From: Rhodococcus sp. KBS0724
Lineage (GTDB): Bacteria; Actinomycetota; Actinomycetes; Mycobacteriales; Mycobacteriaceae
Assembly (NCBI RefSeq): GCF_005938745.2
Contig: NZ_VCBX02000001.1
Location: forward strand, 3,858,501-3,922,500
Length of the DNA: 64,000 nucleotides
Direction of reading: 5' to 3'
Under the pieces are notes generated by a model. That model did no database searches and had not been told where the DNA came from. It saw nothing but the letters and a program-made list of their open reading frames with translations. A program made the translations under genes and the position numbers. Below are positions 1-8,607 of this stretch, piece by piece. Position 1 is the first letter of the stretch; each line of letters opens with the position of its first letter.

Positions 1-310
1 GGTCAAATGTTCGCTCGATTCGGGTTCGCGGAGTCGACGGCTCGGCCAGCGTCGTGGAGTACACAACTTTGTCCGCGCTTCGCCAGGTCCGACCGAACTC
101 TTCGGCAATCGGGTCGGGATCTGCCATCGTTTCCCACACCGCCATGACCTCGTACATCCGGCGCCCGTACAGGTGCATTCCCACGTCCCGTTCGAGGTTG
201 TTGGCAAAGCCGTGTACCTCGCCGTCCGGCATTGCCCAGTCGAAGTTCCCCTCGGCGTCGGCGACGTAGCCGTCGAGCGAGCACATCGCCGAATAGCTGA
301 GGTTCACCAT
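1..310 (-). CDS. Dihydrofolate reductase / RibD C-terminal-like protein (3' end cut by window edge)
   Basis: Partial gene; the first about 103 codons are visible and the rest lies left of the window. The start (ATG at 310) gives MVNLSYSAMCSLDGYVAD, which matches the start of small RibD_C/DHFR-like reductases: a beta strand, then an SLDGY motif, later LYGRRMYEVM where this family has its GRxTYE-type nucleotide-binding segment. Members are NAD(P)H-dependent reductases, mostly of unknown substrate. The start codon overlaps the 3' end of the upstream nitroreductase gene by 7 nt, so the two are probably translated together. Family assignment is from motif recognition only. Confidence 0.8.
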   Translation of the reverse strand, partial: MVNLSYSAMCSLDGYVADAEGNFDWAMPDGEVHGFANNLERDVGMHLYGRRMYEVMAVWETMADPDPIAEEFGRTWRSADKVVYSTTLAEPSTPRTRIERTFD

Positions 311-960
311 CGGTCGATGTGCAGAATGTTGTCGATCGGCTCGCGTGCCGCCGGTTTGAAAGTTTCCCCGGTGAAGTACGCGGTGGGTATCAGTGCACCT
401 TGGTGGAAGCCCTCCGGTATTCCCAGCAGTTCGGCTACTTCGGCTTCACGCGAAAGGTGCAGTGTCGTCCACGCCGTTCCCAACCCACGAGCGCGCGCTG
501 CCAGCGCGTAACTCCACACGGCGGGAAGCAGCGACCCCCACAGTCCCGCCTGATTACCGGCAGGCAGGGTCCGCTCCGCCTTGATGCACGGAATCATCAG
601 AACCGGAACTTCACCCATGTGCTGTCCGAGCCACTCGGCGCTACTGCCCACTCGCGCCTGGACCGCAGCCCGATCCGGATCGTCACTGAACAACTGTGCG
701 GCAGATCCTTGTGAGGCGAGATAGCTCTCGGTGACGTCTCGGTAGATGTCACCGATCTGTCGACGCAATTCCGGGTCGGTCACCACCATCCACTGCCATC
801 CCTGGCGATTGGATCCCGACGGAGCTTGCAATGCGATCTCGAGGCATTCCTTGATCAAATCCAAGGGAACAGGCCTTGTCAGGTCCAGGCGTTTTCGCAC
901 GGTCCGCGTTGTCGTCAGCAATTCGTCGGGCGTCAGGTCCAGAACCGGAAATTCACTCAT
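304..960 (-). CDS. Nitroreductase family protein (FMN-dependent)
   Basis: A 218-residue protein of the NADH/FMN nitroreductase fold, expected to reduce nitroaromatics, quinones or related acceptors in the cytoplasm. The sequence shows TVRKRLDLTRPV, then an APSGSNRQGWQW segment around residue 40 (typical FMN phosphate contact), and a C-terminal region with GLGTAWTTLHL as in other members. The start chosen is ATG at 960 (MSEFPVLDL); an in-frame extension to 1002 begins with an unlikely Cys/Arg-rich stretch. It is followed by a 7-nt overlap with the DHFR-like gene, suggesting a two-gene unit. The substrate cannot be told from sequence. Confidence 0.9.
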   Translation of the reverse strand: MSEFPVLDLTPDELLTTTRTVRKRLDLTRPVPLDLIKECLEIALQAPSGSNRQGWQWMVVTDPELRRQIGDIYRDVTESYLASQGSAAQLFSDDPDRAAVQARVGSSAEWLGQHMGEVPVLMIPCIKAERTLPAGNQAGLWGSLLPAVWSYALAARARGLGTAWTTLHLSREAEVAELLGIPEGFHQGALIPTAYFTGETFKPAAREPIDNILHIDRW

Positions 961-1019
961 CGCTCGATCATTGCACCGACAGGCCGAGCAGCGCGACGAC
1001 AACGTGCGTCCGATCCGGA

Positions 1020-2135
1020 CTACTGCGCCGACCGATCAGCAACGACGCGGTTGCGACCATCCGACTTCGCCGCGTACATCGCTTTGTCCGCGCGAGACAA
1101 GGCTTCCTTGATCTGTTCCTGCCCTGTCAGTCGTTCGCGGGTGACCGGAGCCAGCTCTGCAACACCGATACTGACCGTGATCGGAACGTCGTCCGAATCG
1201 ACGTCCACCTCACCCCGAATCGTTTCGGCAAGCCTGGTCAGCACGGCCAGATCTCCACGTACTGCGATGGCAAATTCGTCGCCACCTGTTCGAGCTACTG
1301 CTGCCTCCGGCCCGACCACCCGCTCGAGCCGACGGGAGAGCAACCGCAACACGATGTCGCCACTATCGTGACCAGTTCCGTCGTTCACCGCTTTGAAGTT
1401 GTCGATGTCGGGCAGCAAGACGCCCGATCGACCGGGCTCGTGTTCTTCCGCAATCTGCATCCACAATTCGAATCCACGTCGATTGAGTAATCCCGTCAAC
1501 GGATCGCGGTTGGCGTTCGCAAACTGAGTGCGATACGACGTCAACATGCCCGCGGAAAACGACCTCAACAGGACAAGCGTCGCGTTGACAGCGATCATCG
1601 ACGTTGCCGCCCTCGCAAGAATTCCCGCGATGTCGTGGTATCCCTGACGCCACGTGAGAACGCCGAAAACGGCGATCACACAACTCGTGAATGCCATGTG
1701 CGCCACGGTCGCAGGCCACCGGACGAAATGCGCCACGTACACGCTGATCACCGCAAACAGAGCTGTGCCGTACATCGCCAACTCGTGGTTGGCAAACGTC
1801 GCCAGGACTGCGGTCACGCCCAGATCCGCGTAGAGAACGAAGTATGTGCTCGCCCGCGGAACGGAGTGATGCCCGATATCCCGGTTCCACCAGATGCTGC
1901 CGAACCGAATGCGACTGACCAAATACGCCGCTGGAAGGGTACTGAACAGGACCATCAACGCGACAAATCTCCGAAGAGGCGTGTCCTGCCCTTCATCGGA
2001 AAAGACAGAACACACCCCGACAAGGGCAAAAATGGGTACCAGCACGGCGATCCCGTAACGCATACGGGTTTCGGACACCTCGATCTGATTTCGAATCAAC
2101 GAACGCGGCCCCATGTCACCGCCAAGATCCTTCAC
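1020..2135 (-). CDS. Membrane-anchored GGDEF diguanylate cyclase
   Basis: A 371-residue protein with about six hydrophobic segments in the N-terminal 190 residues and a GGDEF domain in the C-terminal half. The cyclase domain shows NRDPLTGLLNRRGFE, a metal/GTP motif of the D-x-DNFKAVND type, and an intact GGDEF near residue 284, so synthesis of c-di-GMP from two GTP is plausible. At the usual inhibitory-site position (RxxD five residues before GGDEF) no such motif is seen, so product inhibition may be absent. The membrane part is not a sensor domain I can name. The longest start is GTG at 2135; ATG at 2114 is an equally possible start. It is divergent from the LysE-type exporter. Confidence 0.88.
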   Translation of the reverse strand: MKDLGGDMGPRSLIRNQIEVSETRMRYGIAVLVPIFALVGVCSVFSDEGQDTPLRRFVALMVLFSTLPAAYLVSRIRFGSIWWNRDIGHHSVPRASTYFVLYADLGVTAVLATFANHELAMYGTALFAVISVYVAHFVRWPATVAHMAFTSCVIAVFGVLTWRQGYHDIAGILARAATSMIAVNATLVLLRSFSAGMLTSYRTQFANANRDPLTGLLNRRGFELWMQIAEEHEPGRSGVLLPDIDNFKAVNDGTGHDSGDIVLRLLSRRLERVVGPEAAVARTGGDEFAIAVRGDLAVLTRLAETIRGEVDVDSDDVPITVSIGVAELAPVTRERLTGQEQIKEALSRADKAMYAAKSDGRNRVVADRSAQ

Positions 2136-2293
2136 GCCGATCCCCCACCTGGCAAATATTCAGACAACAAGTGCGAATGTACCGTGTCAGACCGGTCGTT
2201 ACCACTCGGAACCGATCAAGCGAAGCCGTTACACTTTTTCAGTCCTGTTGCGCTCACGGGCCTGGCACATTTTCCGAGTCTGAGGAATGACGT

Positions 2294-2923
2294 ATGAGTT
2301 GGCACGTATGGTTGGCGTTCTTCGGCGCAAGTTGGGTGATCAGCCTGTCGCCCGGCGCTGGGGCAATCGCTTCGATGTCCTCCGGTCTGGCCGTCGGTCT
2401 GCGCCGCGGCTACTGGAACATTCTCGGATTGCAACTGGGGCTACTCCTTCAGATCGGAATCGTCGCGGCCGGCGTGGGCGCGATCCTCGCCAACTCGACG
2501 GCGGCGTTCTCGATCATCAAATGGCTGGGCGTCGCCTACCTGGTCTACCTCGGCGTGCGGCAGTGGCGGTCCGCTCCCAGCGAGGTAACCACCGACTCCG
2601 AAGCAGCGCGCCGCTCCGGCCCGATGATGATGGTTCGTGGGTTCCTGGTAAATGCCAGCAATCCCAAAGCCGTCGTGTTCATGCTCGCGGTGCTTCCGCA
2701 GTTCCTCGATCCGAACGCACCGCTGGTACCGCAATACCTGATCATCGCGGCGACCATGTGCGCCGTCGATGTCGTCGTGATGACCGGATACACCGGCCTC
2801 GCTGCTCGGGTCCTGCGGCTCATGCGGTCACCGAAACAACAACGAACCACCAACCGTGTTTTTGCCGGACTCTTCTTCGGGGCGGCGGGTTTCCTGTCGA
2901 GCATCGGCCGTGCCGCAGCCTGA
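2294..2923 (+). CDS. LysE/RhtB family amino-acid exporter
   Basis: A 209-residue membrane protein of the LysE/RhtB family, which exports amino acids or related small solutes by proton exchange. The start shows the family pattern: a hydrophobic helix followed by SLSPGAGAIASMSSGLAVG and GLRRGYWNILGLQLG, then further hydrophobic segments to about six in all, and VNASNPKAVVFMLAV in the middle, which is a hallmark of the family. The ATG at 2294 is preceded by GAGGAATGACGT, a good ribosome site. It is transcribed alone, divergent from the GGDEF gene and convergent with the DUF1345 gene. Substrate unknown. Confidence 0.92.
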   Translation: MSWHVWLAFFGASWVISLSPGAGAIASMSSGLAVGLRRGYWNILGLQLGLLLQIGIVAAGVGAILANSTAAFSIIKWLGVAYLVYLGVRQWRSAPSEVTTDSEAARRSGPMMMVRGFLVNASNPKAVVFMLAVLPQFLDPNAPLVPQYLIIAATMCAVDVVVMTGYTGLAARVLRLMRSPKQQRTTNRVFAGLFFGAAGFLSSIGRAAA

Positions 2924-2944
2924 TCTGCCGGCACGCACGTCAGC

Positions 2945-3637
2945 TCACAAACCGGCGATCAAATTGACAACCGAAGCGACGATGACAGAGCCGAACAGAT
3001 AGGACAACAACGCGTGGCCGAGCGCCATTGCCCGCATGTCCGAGGACTGCAGATTGGTGTCCGAGATCGCGAAGCTCATGCCGACGGTATAGGCAACGTA
3101 GGCAAAGTCGCTGTACCGCGGCGGTTCCTCCTGATTGAAGTCGATTCCCCCGTCCGGCCCCGAGTAGTAGAGCCGGGCGTATCCCAGAGCGAACAACGTG
3201 TGCACCGCCATCCACGAAATGACAACGCTGACAACCGCAACCGATGCGGCGACAACTTGGTATCGACGGCCGTCAGGTGATGCAACAAGCAAAAGCGCGA
3301 TACCGACCAAACTCGCCACAGCAGCACCGAGAACGAGAAGGTGCGCGACGTTTCGTGCCGGCTCCTCCCGAGTCGCGTGACCGGCCGTCATCACAGCGTC
3401 GAACGGCCACACCAGGATCCACGTCCACACCGTGAACACCAATGCCGCGATATCCCAGCCGATCAGAAAAGAGAACCGCGGAAAGCCCGCCACCCACATG
3501 ACAATTCCAGCGACAACTCCGAGTAGCAGCCCCGCAGTGACTCTCAGCGCAGGACCGGCACCCAAACCGCTCTGGTCAGCCGGAACAGGCAAGTCTTGCG
3601 ATGGCTCGTTCACCCGTTCAGTCAACCATCGACGCAT
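2945..3637 (-). CDS. DUF1345 family membrane protein
   Basis: A 230-residue membrane protein with about six hydrophobic segments. The C-terminal half contains [20 protein letters not shown], the diagnostic segment of the DUF1345 family of small bacterial inner-membrane proteins. Function is not known for the family. It lies 21 nt downstream of the lipid methyltransferase gene in the same orientation, so it may be the last gene of that unit. No clear Shine-Dalgarno sequence precedes ATG 3637; a GTG at 3613 is an alternative start. Confidence 0.85.
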   Translation of the reverse strand: MRRWLTERVNEPSQDLPVPADQSGLGAGPALRVTAGLLLGVVAGIVMWVAGFPRFSFLIGWDIAALVFTVWTWILVWPFDAVMTAGHATREEPARNVAHLLVLGAAVASLVGIALLLVASPDGRRYQVVAASVAVVSVVISWMAVHTLFALGYARLYYSGPDGGIDFNQEEPPRYSDFAYVAYTVGMSFAISDTNLQSSDMRAMALGHALLSYLFGSVIVASVVNLIAGL

Positions 3638-3658
3638 CGAACGTGCCCATGATCCGGT

Positions 3659-4948
3659 TCAGCAATACCAGTCGCGTCGCGATCGCGGCATACCACTTGA
3701 TCCTCGTTCACCGGGTTTCACCGCCAGCACCTGATGAATGGTCAGTCGATGCGCCACCTCGAAGCCGAGAGCGCTGGCCGCAAGGTACAACAACCACGTG
3801 CGGACTCGCGCGTCGCCGACCTCAGCAACAGCGGCGTCCCAGTTCTCGCGCAGATTCGCCACCCACGCACGCAGTGTCAGCGCATAGTGTTCGCGCAACG
3901 CATCACTATCCCGAGTCTCGAAGCCTGAACGCTCCAGAGCGTCAACCGTTTTACTCAACGGGAGAATCTCGCCGTCCGGGAAGATGTATCTGTCGATGAA
4001 ACCAGGCGCGTCCACAACTTTGTCCGGCAACGATTTCACCGAAGCAATGGCGTGATTGAGAAAGCGTCCCTCCGGCTTCAGCAACTCGTACAGATGGGCC
4101 GTATAGATCGGCAAATTCGCCAAACCCACGTGCTCCGACATACCGATACTCGAAATAGCGTCGTACGGGCCGTCATCCACATCGCGGTAATCCTGCACGC
4201 GAACATCGATACGGTCCGTCAACCCGGCGTCTGCAACCCGGGCCTTGGCGTACTCCACCTGTTCGCGGCTGAGTGAAACACCGACAACGTCGACGCCGTA
4301 GTTCTGCGCCGCATGCAGTGCCATCGATCCCCACCCGCACCCGACATCGAGAAGGCGCATTCCCGGCTTCAACTCCAGCTTCCGACAGATCAGATCAAGT
4401 TTCTCGCGCTGCGCATCCTCGAGCGACACCGTTCCGTCCGGCCAGTACCCACACGAATACACCATGCTCGGACCGAGAAACAGTTCGTAGAAACGGTTTC
4501 CGACGTCGTAGTGATGAGAGACAGTCGCCGAATCGCGAGACTTGCTGTGCCGCTTGCCACGTTTGGCCCGCATCTCGATCTCCGGCGGCGCCGGCGGAAG
4601 CCCGAGCGCTCCCAGGCCGGCAAACGTCATCACCGACCGGGCAATCGTACGTGCCGACATCCCGGCCAGGCGATGCTCGCCAATCCGCGAAATCAGGTCC
4701 GGAACATCCAGCAGGGCAAAGATATCGCCGTCGACGTCCAAGTCTCCGGAGACATACGCCCGCGCCAAACCCAATTCATTCGGCGAGTAGAGAACTCTGC
4801 GCAGCGCTCGCCGGTTCCGGAAAAAGACCCGAGCCTGCGCGTCGGCGGGTCCGGCCTCCGACCCGTCCCAACAGCGCACATGAATCGGGAGTTCAATCCC
4901 TACCAGTTCCTCGAACACCGTCAGAATCTTGGTTGCGGCACCGCTCAC
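3659..4948 (-). CDS. Cyclopropane-fatty-acyl-phospholipid synthase family methyltransferase (UfaA1-like)
   Basis: A 429-residue SAM-dependent enzyme that modifies unsaturated acyl chains of membrane phospholipids. The N-terminal part (to about 110) is the CFA-specific accessory region. SKSRDSATVSHHYDVGNRFYELFLG and MVYSCGYW are the classical CFA synthase motifs, followed by the SAM-binding loop LLDVGCGWGSMALHAA. The length and the C-terminal SFE-like tail are closest to the mycobacterial UfaA1 type, a family linked to cyclopropane or methyl-branched (tuberculostearic-type) lipids; which product is made here cannot be settled. The start is GTG 4948 with AAGGGACGGATGG upstream. It lies downstream of the PLP decarboxylase, separated by 180 bp that hold a long inverted repeat. 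Confidence 0.9.
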   Translation of the reverse strand: MSGAATKILTVFEELVGIELPIHVRCWDGSEAGPADAQARVFFRNRRALRRVLYSPNELGLARAYVSGDLDVDGDIFALLDVPDLISRIGEHRLAGMSARTIARSVMTFAGLGALGLPPAPPEIEMRAKRGKRHSKSRDSATVSHHYDVGNRFYELFLGPSMVYSCGYWPDGTVSLEDAQREKLDLICRKLELKPGMRLLDVGCGWGSMALHAAQNYGVDVVGVSLSREQVEYAKARVADAGLTDRIDVRVQDYRDVDDGPYDAISSIGMSEHVGLANLPIYTAHLYELLKPEGRFLNHAIASVKSLPDKVVDAPGFIDRYIFPDGEILPLSKTVDALERSGFETRDSDALREHYALTLRAWVANLRENWDAAVAEVGDARVRTWLLYLAASALGFEVAHRLTIHQVLAVKPGERGSSGMPRSRRDWYC

Positions 4949-5037
4949 CCATCCGTCCCTTCTACGAAACGACAGCCTCTGCTACTCGAAATCTACGCCC
5001 GCGTCGGCGAAATTTCGCGGCATATGTGAGGTTTGGT

Positions 5038-5118
5038 GCATCCCCCCTTCCGAGCGAACGTACCTTTCATCGCCTTCACAGCGATGGGCGTACCTTTCGC
5101 TCAAACGGGGGGCGATGC
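5038..5118 (-). promoter_or_regulatory. Long three-tier inverted repeat upstream of the CFA-type gene; possible structured leader RNA
   Basis: An 81-bp element of nested inverted repeats lies in the 180-bp gap upstream of the lipid methyltransferase. The outer arms are GCATCCCCCC (5038-5047) and GGGGGGcGATGC (5107-5118), the middle arms GAGCGAA (5052-5058) and TTCGCTC (5096-5102), the inner arms CATCGC (5068-5073) and GCGATG (5081-5086). Between middle and inner stems each side carries the same 9-10 nt block, CGTACCTTT / CGTACCTTTC (GGTACG when read as minus-strand RNA), giving a symmetric internal loop. There is no U-tract, so it is not a simple terminator. It could be a cis-regulatory leader or a dispersed intergenic repeat. 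Confidence 0.6.
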
Positions 5119-5128
5119 ACAGCCCAGG

Positions 5129-6661
5129 TCAGGGTTCCACGAGCCCAGCCAGGAATTCCACCAGCAGACGCGTAGTGACCTCGCGGGGCAAGGACTCAAC
5201 AGCGGCGAGAACCGCAGCCATGTCGAGGGGCGAGTCGCCTTCGCCCTTCGGATCCAGCCCCGCCGACACGAGCGCAGCCGCAACAGCCGCACTGGGCAAT
5301 GCCCGAACATCGTCGACGCTCACATCGCCACGCTCGAATGCGCCGGCCAGCTCCGCCAGTGCGGGCGGCGGCCCGGCCGCGGGTAGGCCCCGAACATCAT
5401 CGGCGCCCAATTCCAATGCACTGGTCAGCTCGCTCAGGACACTGTCCGTGACGGGCGTGATCGTGAGATGCGTGGTTCGAGGCAAGGCAGTGCCGTCGGG
5501 TTGCGTCGACGCAGGTTGCCCCTGGAGCACAAACCCTCGAACGCCGACGGCGGTGGCCCAGCGATGCGGATCGACCTGCCGATCCTGCGGCACTCCCGCA
5601 TCCGCTGCTACCGCGAACAGTGGGCCGACTGGAGTTCCGACGACGCGTAACCCGTCGATGCCGGCAACGGTGTCCACGAGGGAGGCAGTCGCTCGGTGGG
5701 CGCGCGCTACCAGGTCTGCGTAGCCCGATTCGCCGAGCACTTGGGTGATGGACCAGGCTCCGGCCAGGGCTGCAACGGATTTCGAACCCATCAAGGTCGG
5801 GTTGACCACGGGATATCCGGGCCACCCGGTGAGACCGAAGTACTGCTTGCGGTGCAGATCGCGCCCCCGGTACAGAAGAACCGACGCTCCCTTTGGCGAG
5901 TAGCCGTACTTATGTACGTCGGCCGAGATGCTGGTGACACCGGGAACCTGGAAGTCCCAGGCCGGAAGCTCACCCCACCACGGCAGAGCAAACCCTCCGA
6001 TGCAGGCATCGACGTGAAATGGAACAGACTGTGTGCGAGCAATTTCCGCTATCTCGGCGATCGGGTCGAGTGCAGCAAACGGATAGCTCGGTGCTGACGC
6101 CACGATCAGCACCGTGTCACCTCGCAACGCTGACGCTATGTCGGCGGCGCGCACCCGACCGGATTCGGGATCGACGGCCACCAAGACCAGTTCGAGACCG
6201 AGTAGGTGCGCCGCCTTGTGGAAGGCTGCATGAGCAGTCGTCGGTAGGACGATCGACCCCTGCCCCGGCGGAAGGCCACGCAGGTCGCGAGCAGCTTTGA
6301 CTGCCAGCACACAACTTTCGGTCCCGCCGCTGGTGACGTTGCCGACCACGTCACCGTCTCCGTGCAGGAATCCGCGCACAAACCCGACAAGTTCGCGTTC
6401 CATCACCGCAGTGGACGGAAACACCGTGGGATCAAGCCCGTTGACGGGTTGCACTAATTGCGCTGCGTCCGTGGCCAACTGATCAAGTGTGGCCAGTCCG
6501 CTGTCGTACACGTAGGACAGAACTCGACCACCATGCGTCGGAGCGTCCTGTTCACGCAGGCTGCGGAGTCTCTCAAGCACCTCCGCGGACCGTTTCTCGA
6601 TCGCAGTATTACCAAGAATCGCAGTATTACCAAGAAAAGAGTTGGTGTCACTGACGGTCAT
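5129..6661 (-). CDS. PLP-dependent group II decarboxylase / aminotransferase-like enzyme
   Basis: A 510-residue pyridoxal-phosphate enzyme of the glutamate decarboxylase/sphingosine-phosphate lyase group. It shows NVTSGGTESCVLAV (cofactor phosphate contact), PFHVDACIGGF (the Asp that holds the pyridine nitrogen) and SADVHKYGYSPKGAS with the PLP lysine. The last about 90 residues form an Ala/Leu/Glu-rich helical extension beyond the usual fold. The substrate (amino acid or phospho-sphingoid-like) is not evident. Start codons ATG 6664 and ATG 6661 both follow AGGAG; 6661 has the better spacing. The start overlaps the end of the MFS symporter gene, so the pair is likely co-translated and may act on the same compound. 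Confidence 0.85.
   Translation of the reverse strand: MTVSDTNSFLGNTAILGNTAIEKRSAEVLERLRSLREQDAPTHGGRVLSYVYDSGLATLDQLATDAAQLVQPVNGLDPTVFPSTAVMERELVGFVRGFLHGDGDVVGNVTSGGTESCVLAVKAARDLRGLPPGQGSIVLPTTAHAAFHKAAHLLGLELVLVAVDPESGRVRAADIASALRGDTVLIVASAPSYPFAALDPIAEIAEIARTQSVPFHVDACIGGFALPWWGELPAWDFQVPGVTSISADVHKYGYSPKGASVLLYRGRDLHRKQYFGLTGWPGYPVVNPTLMGSKSVAALAGAWSITQVLGESGYADLVARAHRATASLVDTVAGIDGLRVVGTPVGPLFAVAADAGVPQDRQVDPHRWATAVGVRGFVLQGQPASTQPDGTALPRTTHLTITPVTDSVLSELTSALELGADDVRGLPAAGPPPALAELAGAFERGDVSVDDVRALPSAAVAAALVSAGLDPKGEGDSPLDMAAVLAAVESLPREVTTRLLVEFLAGLVEP
6600..6635. repeat. 18-bp perfect tandem duplication in the decarboxylase N-terminus
   Basis: The unit atcgcagtattaccaaga occurs twice head to tail (6600-6617 and 6618-6635). 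Read on the minus strand it duplicates six residues (LGNTAI) near the N-terminus of the PLP decarboxylase. It keeps the frame and looks like a recent slippage or duplication event. Confidence 0.9.
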
Positions 6662-8024
6662 CATGCTCCTGTTCACTGCTGTATGCGCGTAAGACGAGAA
6701 GGCTGATCGCGACCAGGGCGGCCGGGGCCAGCGAGAATCCGAGGGCGATGCCGGTGATTGCGGAGCCCGGCTGGGAGGCGGTCTCCCCTGCCTGCGAGGA
6801 CACGAAGCCCGTCGACGCCAGAAACAGCAGGAACACTGCCGGTCCGAGGGCCAGTCCCGCGGTCTCGGCCGCCGTCCAGATCCCGCTCAACGACCCGCCG
6901 CGTTGGCGTCCACCGATGCGAGCATCGTCCTCGATCACATCGGGAAGCATGGCTAACGGAAATACCTGCATTCCGGCGTAGCCGACGCCCGCAAGACCGA
7001 CTGCGCCGTAGATCCACGCTCCGGCGTCTACTGCGGCGAACGCCAAAAGCAGTGTCGCGACAACAAAAACCGTCGACGCGACAACATACCCTCGGAGCTT
7101 GCCGTGGCGATGGGAATAGCGGTACCACAGCGGCATGATGATCAGCGCCGGACCGACCAACGCCGCGAACAGTCCGGTGATGGCGTCTTCGTTCCCCATG
7201 ACGTACGTTGCGAGATACTGGGCACCGCCCAACATCACGGCCGTCGCGAGCGCCTGCAGGACAAACACGATCACGAGCAAACGGAACGACCGAGTACTGC
7301 GAACGGCGTCGAACCCGTCTCGGTACTGCGAGAGCAATGATCCCACCGGCGCATCAGCGCGCGTCACCGTTCGACGGGCGGCGCCGAACACCGCCCACAA
7401 CATTGCGGCGCACATCAAAGCCGACACACCCACGGCCATCACGAGATAGCCGCCTGCGCCACCTCCAGCGGCGTTGCGCAGCGCCGGTCCACCTCCGCCG
7501 ATCACCAGAATCGCCAAGGCCAGCACCGCTATTCGTACGGATACCAACCGAGTGCGCTCGTGATAGTCGCCGGTCAGCTCTGTTGGCAGGGCAATGTACG
7601 GCACTTGGAACAGGCTGTAAGCGCTCGCTGCAAGCAGGAAGAACACCAGTACCCACACCGCGCCGACGCCCGGGCCGGCTGAGACCGGTGCGGCAAAGGT
7701 CAGCACGAAGAGCAACGGAAGAGCCAGTGACCCCATCAGCATCAGAGGTACGCGCGTGCCCATTCGGTGCGAACTTCGGTCACTGACCGTTCCGATCAGC
7801 GGATCGACAAGCACGTCCGCGATCTTCGGAACGATTACCACCAGCGATGCGATACCGGCAGCTACGCCCAAGGTGTCGGTGAGGTAGTACGCCAGTACCA
7901 ATCCAGGCAGGACGCCAAATCCACCGGTGCCGATGCTTCCCGCGGCGTAGGCGGCAACAACGCCCCGCGACAACCGTCCGGCCGCGCGGCGTCCGCTGCC
8001 CTGCATGGGTTTTTCTGTGGTCAC
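6648..8024 (-). CDS. MFS / GPH-family sugar:cation symporter-like transporter
   Basis: About 458 residues with twelve predicted membrane segments. The segment AYYLTDTLGVAAGIASLVV followed by KIADVLVDPLIGTVSDRS matches the MelB/GPH (glycoside-pentoside-hexuronide:cation symporter) branch, which carries sugars or other polar solutes with Na+ or H+. FQVPYIALPTELTGDYHERTRL in the middle is the usual GPH loop. The start is uncertain: GTG 8024 (VTTEKPMQG) or ATG 8006; neither has a clear ribosome site. The gene overlaps the following decarboxylase gene by 14 nt, which suggests the transported compound is the decarboxylase substrate or product (inference). Confidence 0.85.
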   Translation of the reverse strand: MTTEKPMQGSGRRAAGRLSRGVVAAYAAGSIGTGGFGVLPGLVLAYYLTDTLGVAAGIASLVVIVPKIADVLVDPLIGTVSDRSSHRMGTRVPLMLMGSLALPLLFVLTFAAPVSAGPGVGAVWVLVFFLLAASAYSLFQVPYIALPTELTGDYHERTRLVSVRIAVLALAILVIGGGGPALRNAAGGGAGGYLVMAVGVSALMCAAMLWAVFGAARRTVTRADAPVGSLLSQYRDGFDAVRSTRSFRLLVIVFVLQALATAVMLGGAQYLATYVMGNEDAITGLFAALVGPALIIMPLWYRYSHRHGKLRGYVVASTVFVVATLLLAFAAVDAGAWIYGAVGLAGVGYAGMQVFPLAMLPDVIEDDARIGGRQRGGSLSGIWTAAETAGLALGPAVFLLFLASTGFVSSQAGETASQPGSAITGIALGFSLAPAALVAISLLVLRAYSSEQEHDDRQ

Positions 8025-8114
8025 GAACCACACACTAGGGGCGACCCGCACCGTCAGGAGGTGAAAGCGTGTGAGACACGTACAAGGTGGTCTGTCCTCG
8101 TCGAAAGTTGAAAG

Positions 8115-8396
8115 TCAGCGATCGGTGGAAGCACCGGAGTTGCTCGAAGTTCGGCGGTACCACTGCCAACCTGCGGTAATCAGGACGGCGCCCACCAACG
8201 AGCCGATGATTCCGCTGGGGCGCAGTGAAAGTCCGTCACCCGCAATCAGACTCACGAGGAGGCCACCGACCAGAGAACCACCTATTCCGGCGGCGAATGC
8301 AAAAGGCCAGTCCAATCGTCGGGTATTGCCACCGAGAATCAGCTGGGCAACCGCTCCGATGACGGTTCCGAACAAGATAATTCCGATAATGAGCAT
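8115..8396 (-). CDS. GlsB/YeaQ/YmgE family stress-response membrane protein
   Basis: A 93-residue protein with three hydrophobic segments. The glycine-rich pattern IGAVAQLILGG, FAAGIGGSLVGGLL and GSLVGAVLI is typical of the transglycosylase-associated (YeaQ/GlsB) family. These proteins are induced by general stress in several bacteria, but their mechanism is unknown. ATG 8396 is preceded by GAAGGGCTTTATTTC. It is a stand-alone gene at the 3' side of the Bcr/CflA exporter. Confidence 0.9.
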   Translation of the reverse strand: MLIIGIILFGTVIGAVAQLILGGNTRRLDWPFAFAAGIGGSLVGGLLVSLIAGDGLSLRPSGIIGSLVGAVLITAGWQWYRRTSSNSGASTDR

Positions 8397-8556
8397 GAAA
8401 TAAAGCCCTTCCAGCTAGGCACAATCCACGAACCGAACACAACCTTTCGCGCAATCTATCCTTTATGTCAGCATTTTTGTTGCTGAAATGAGCGCAGAGC
8501 CCACTGCCAGTCGGCATCACCCGGCGAGTACTTAATTTTTTCCCATCCGCGCAAAA

Positions 8557-8586
8557 CCGACCCGGGACTGGTGGGTCCCGGGTCGG
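8557..8586 (-). terminator. Rho-independent terminator of the Bcr/CflA exporter gene
   Basis: Perfect 12-bp arms CCGACCCGGGAC (8557-8568) and GTCCCGGGTCGG (8575-8586) with a 6-nt loop. On the minus strand the stem is followed by TTTT (8553-8556). It lies 22 nt past the stop codon at 8608. The rest of the 211-bp gap 8397-8607 holds only the GlsB promoter region; I see no gene in it. Confidence 0.85.
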
Positions 8587-8607
8587 CTGTGTTGAGTTCG
8601 ACGCACA

